A stretch of DNA of 64,000 nt, from NCBI GenBank assembly GCA_020465985.1, contig JAANYP010003762.1, positions 1 to 64,000 of the forward strand, read 5' to 3'. Positions 63,651-64,000 of this stretch are shown here, piece after piece; position 1 is the first letter of the stretch, and each line of letters begins with the position of its first letter. Both the position numbers and the translations under genes were made by a program. A model generated the notes under the pieces. That model saw nothing but the letters and a program-made list of their open reading frames with translations, was not told the origin of the DNA and made no database searches. Source of the DNA: Centrapalus pauciflorus. Taxonomy: Eukaryota > Streptophyta > Magnoliopsida > Asterales > Asteraceae.

Positions 63651-64000
63651 CACAATATATAGGTATTTTCTTTGGTGTAAACCCGTAACCTCGCAGTTGG
63701 CTTTTCATCCACAACACCTGAGAACAACATGAAGATACAGCAACGTATTCTGCTTCAGCTGTATACAATGAAACGCAGTGTTGTTTCTTGGATGACCAGC
63801 ATACGGGTTTGTCACCTAAGAATTGTACTGCTACAGACGTACTTTTTCTGTCCATTTTATCACCTGCGTGATCAGCGTCAGAAAAAGCAGTTAGATTAAA
63901 TGAAGATTCTCTGGGATACCACAAACCAAGGTTTGGAGTTCCCTCGAGATATCTTAAAATTCTTTTTGCAGCTGTTAAATATGATTCTGTAGGATTCGCC
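63651..64000 (-). pseudogene. pol: E5 RNase H, N-terminal part, runs off the window
   Basis: Open on the minus strand from the window edge: AAKRILRYLEGTPNLGLWYP, then DADHAGDKMDRKSTS, TAEAEYVAVSSCCSQ (catalytic Glu present) and YGFTPKKIPIYC, where E4's LTR begins. This is the copia RNase H domain. With 56952-57143 it forms one gene; no stop occurs in this part. Confidence 0.9.

Larger units (their letters stand above)
50956..64000 (-). mobile_element. Sirevirus E5, minus strand, interrupted by E4, continues past right edge
   Basis: 3' LTR, polypurine tract, third reading frame, long spacer with promoter-like motifs, end of RNase H (56952-57143), then foreign element E4, then the preceding RNase H codons (63651-64000). 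The two RNase H pieces fit: one ends ...KKIPIYC, the other starts NPVQHSKTKHID, with about ten codons missing between. The LTR end (TGTTGGAATG) differs from that of E4 (TGTTGGTAAC). Confidence 0.85.

Overview
The window looks like repeat-packed nuclear DNA of a flowering plant, probably a eudicot. The eudicot call is an inference from the element types and from AT-rich spacers full of plant-style microsatellites. I find no host protein-coding gene, rRNA or tRNA gene. Nearly everything recognisable is a transposable element: five Ty1/copia elements of the Sirevirus type (gag with two zinc knuckles, copia-order pol PR-INT-RT-RNaseH, and an extra 'envelope-like' reading frame 3' of pol), one solo LTR, two abutting Helitron-like units, and smaller candidate inverted-repeat elements.

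Layout. 1-880: unassigned. 881-3641: two head-to-tail Helitron-like units, the second carrying the C-terminal half of a Helitron helicase. 3642-13392: copy A of a ~9.7 kb segmental duplication (microsatellite, candidate TIR element, a Ty3-like LTR fragment and the first two-thirds of Sirevirus E1). 13390-15701 and 29239-31692: two halves of an old minus-strand Sirevirus (E3). A younger 13.5 kb relative, E2 (15702-29238, LTRs about 97% alike by eye), was inserted into the E3 protease codons with a 5-bp target duplication. 31693-35308: unassigned AT-rich DNA holding a solo LTR of the E2 family (32618-33734, perfect GAAAA duplication) and a small candidate MITE. 35309-50773: copy B of the duplication, here with a complete E1 (38458-50773). 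50774-64000: a minus-strand Sirevirus (E5) whose RNase H gene is split by a 3'-truncated E1-like element (E4, 57144-63650). E5 continues beyond the right edge.

How the parts work together. Each element is a replication unit: LTR promoter, initiator-tRNA primer site, gag for the particle, pol enzymes, polypurine tract, LTR. All copies carry stops and frameshifts and look non-autonomous now; many stops are CAG/CAA to TAG/TAA changes. The third reading frame has the same design in three families: an N-terminal module with an F-W motif, a Ser/Thr/Pro- or acid-rich linker, a coiled coil and a charged C-terminal part. I see no convincing transmembrane segment.

The most interesting signal is upstream of that third frame. 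In E5 the pol-to-env spacer reads like a host-style Pol II gene: two TGGGCC site II boxes, a TATA box, a pyrimidine-rich leader, a GT-AG intron of about 1.3 kb with a CTAAC branch site, then ATG in good context. E2 has TATAAATA plus an AACCCTAA telo-box just before the ATG, and E1 has a TATA, leader and GTAAGT...TAG intron candidate. This suggests independent, non-LTR transcription of the accessory gene, which needs RNA evidence.
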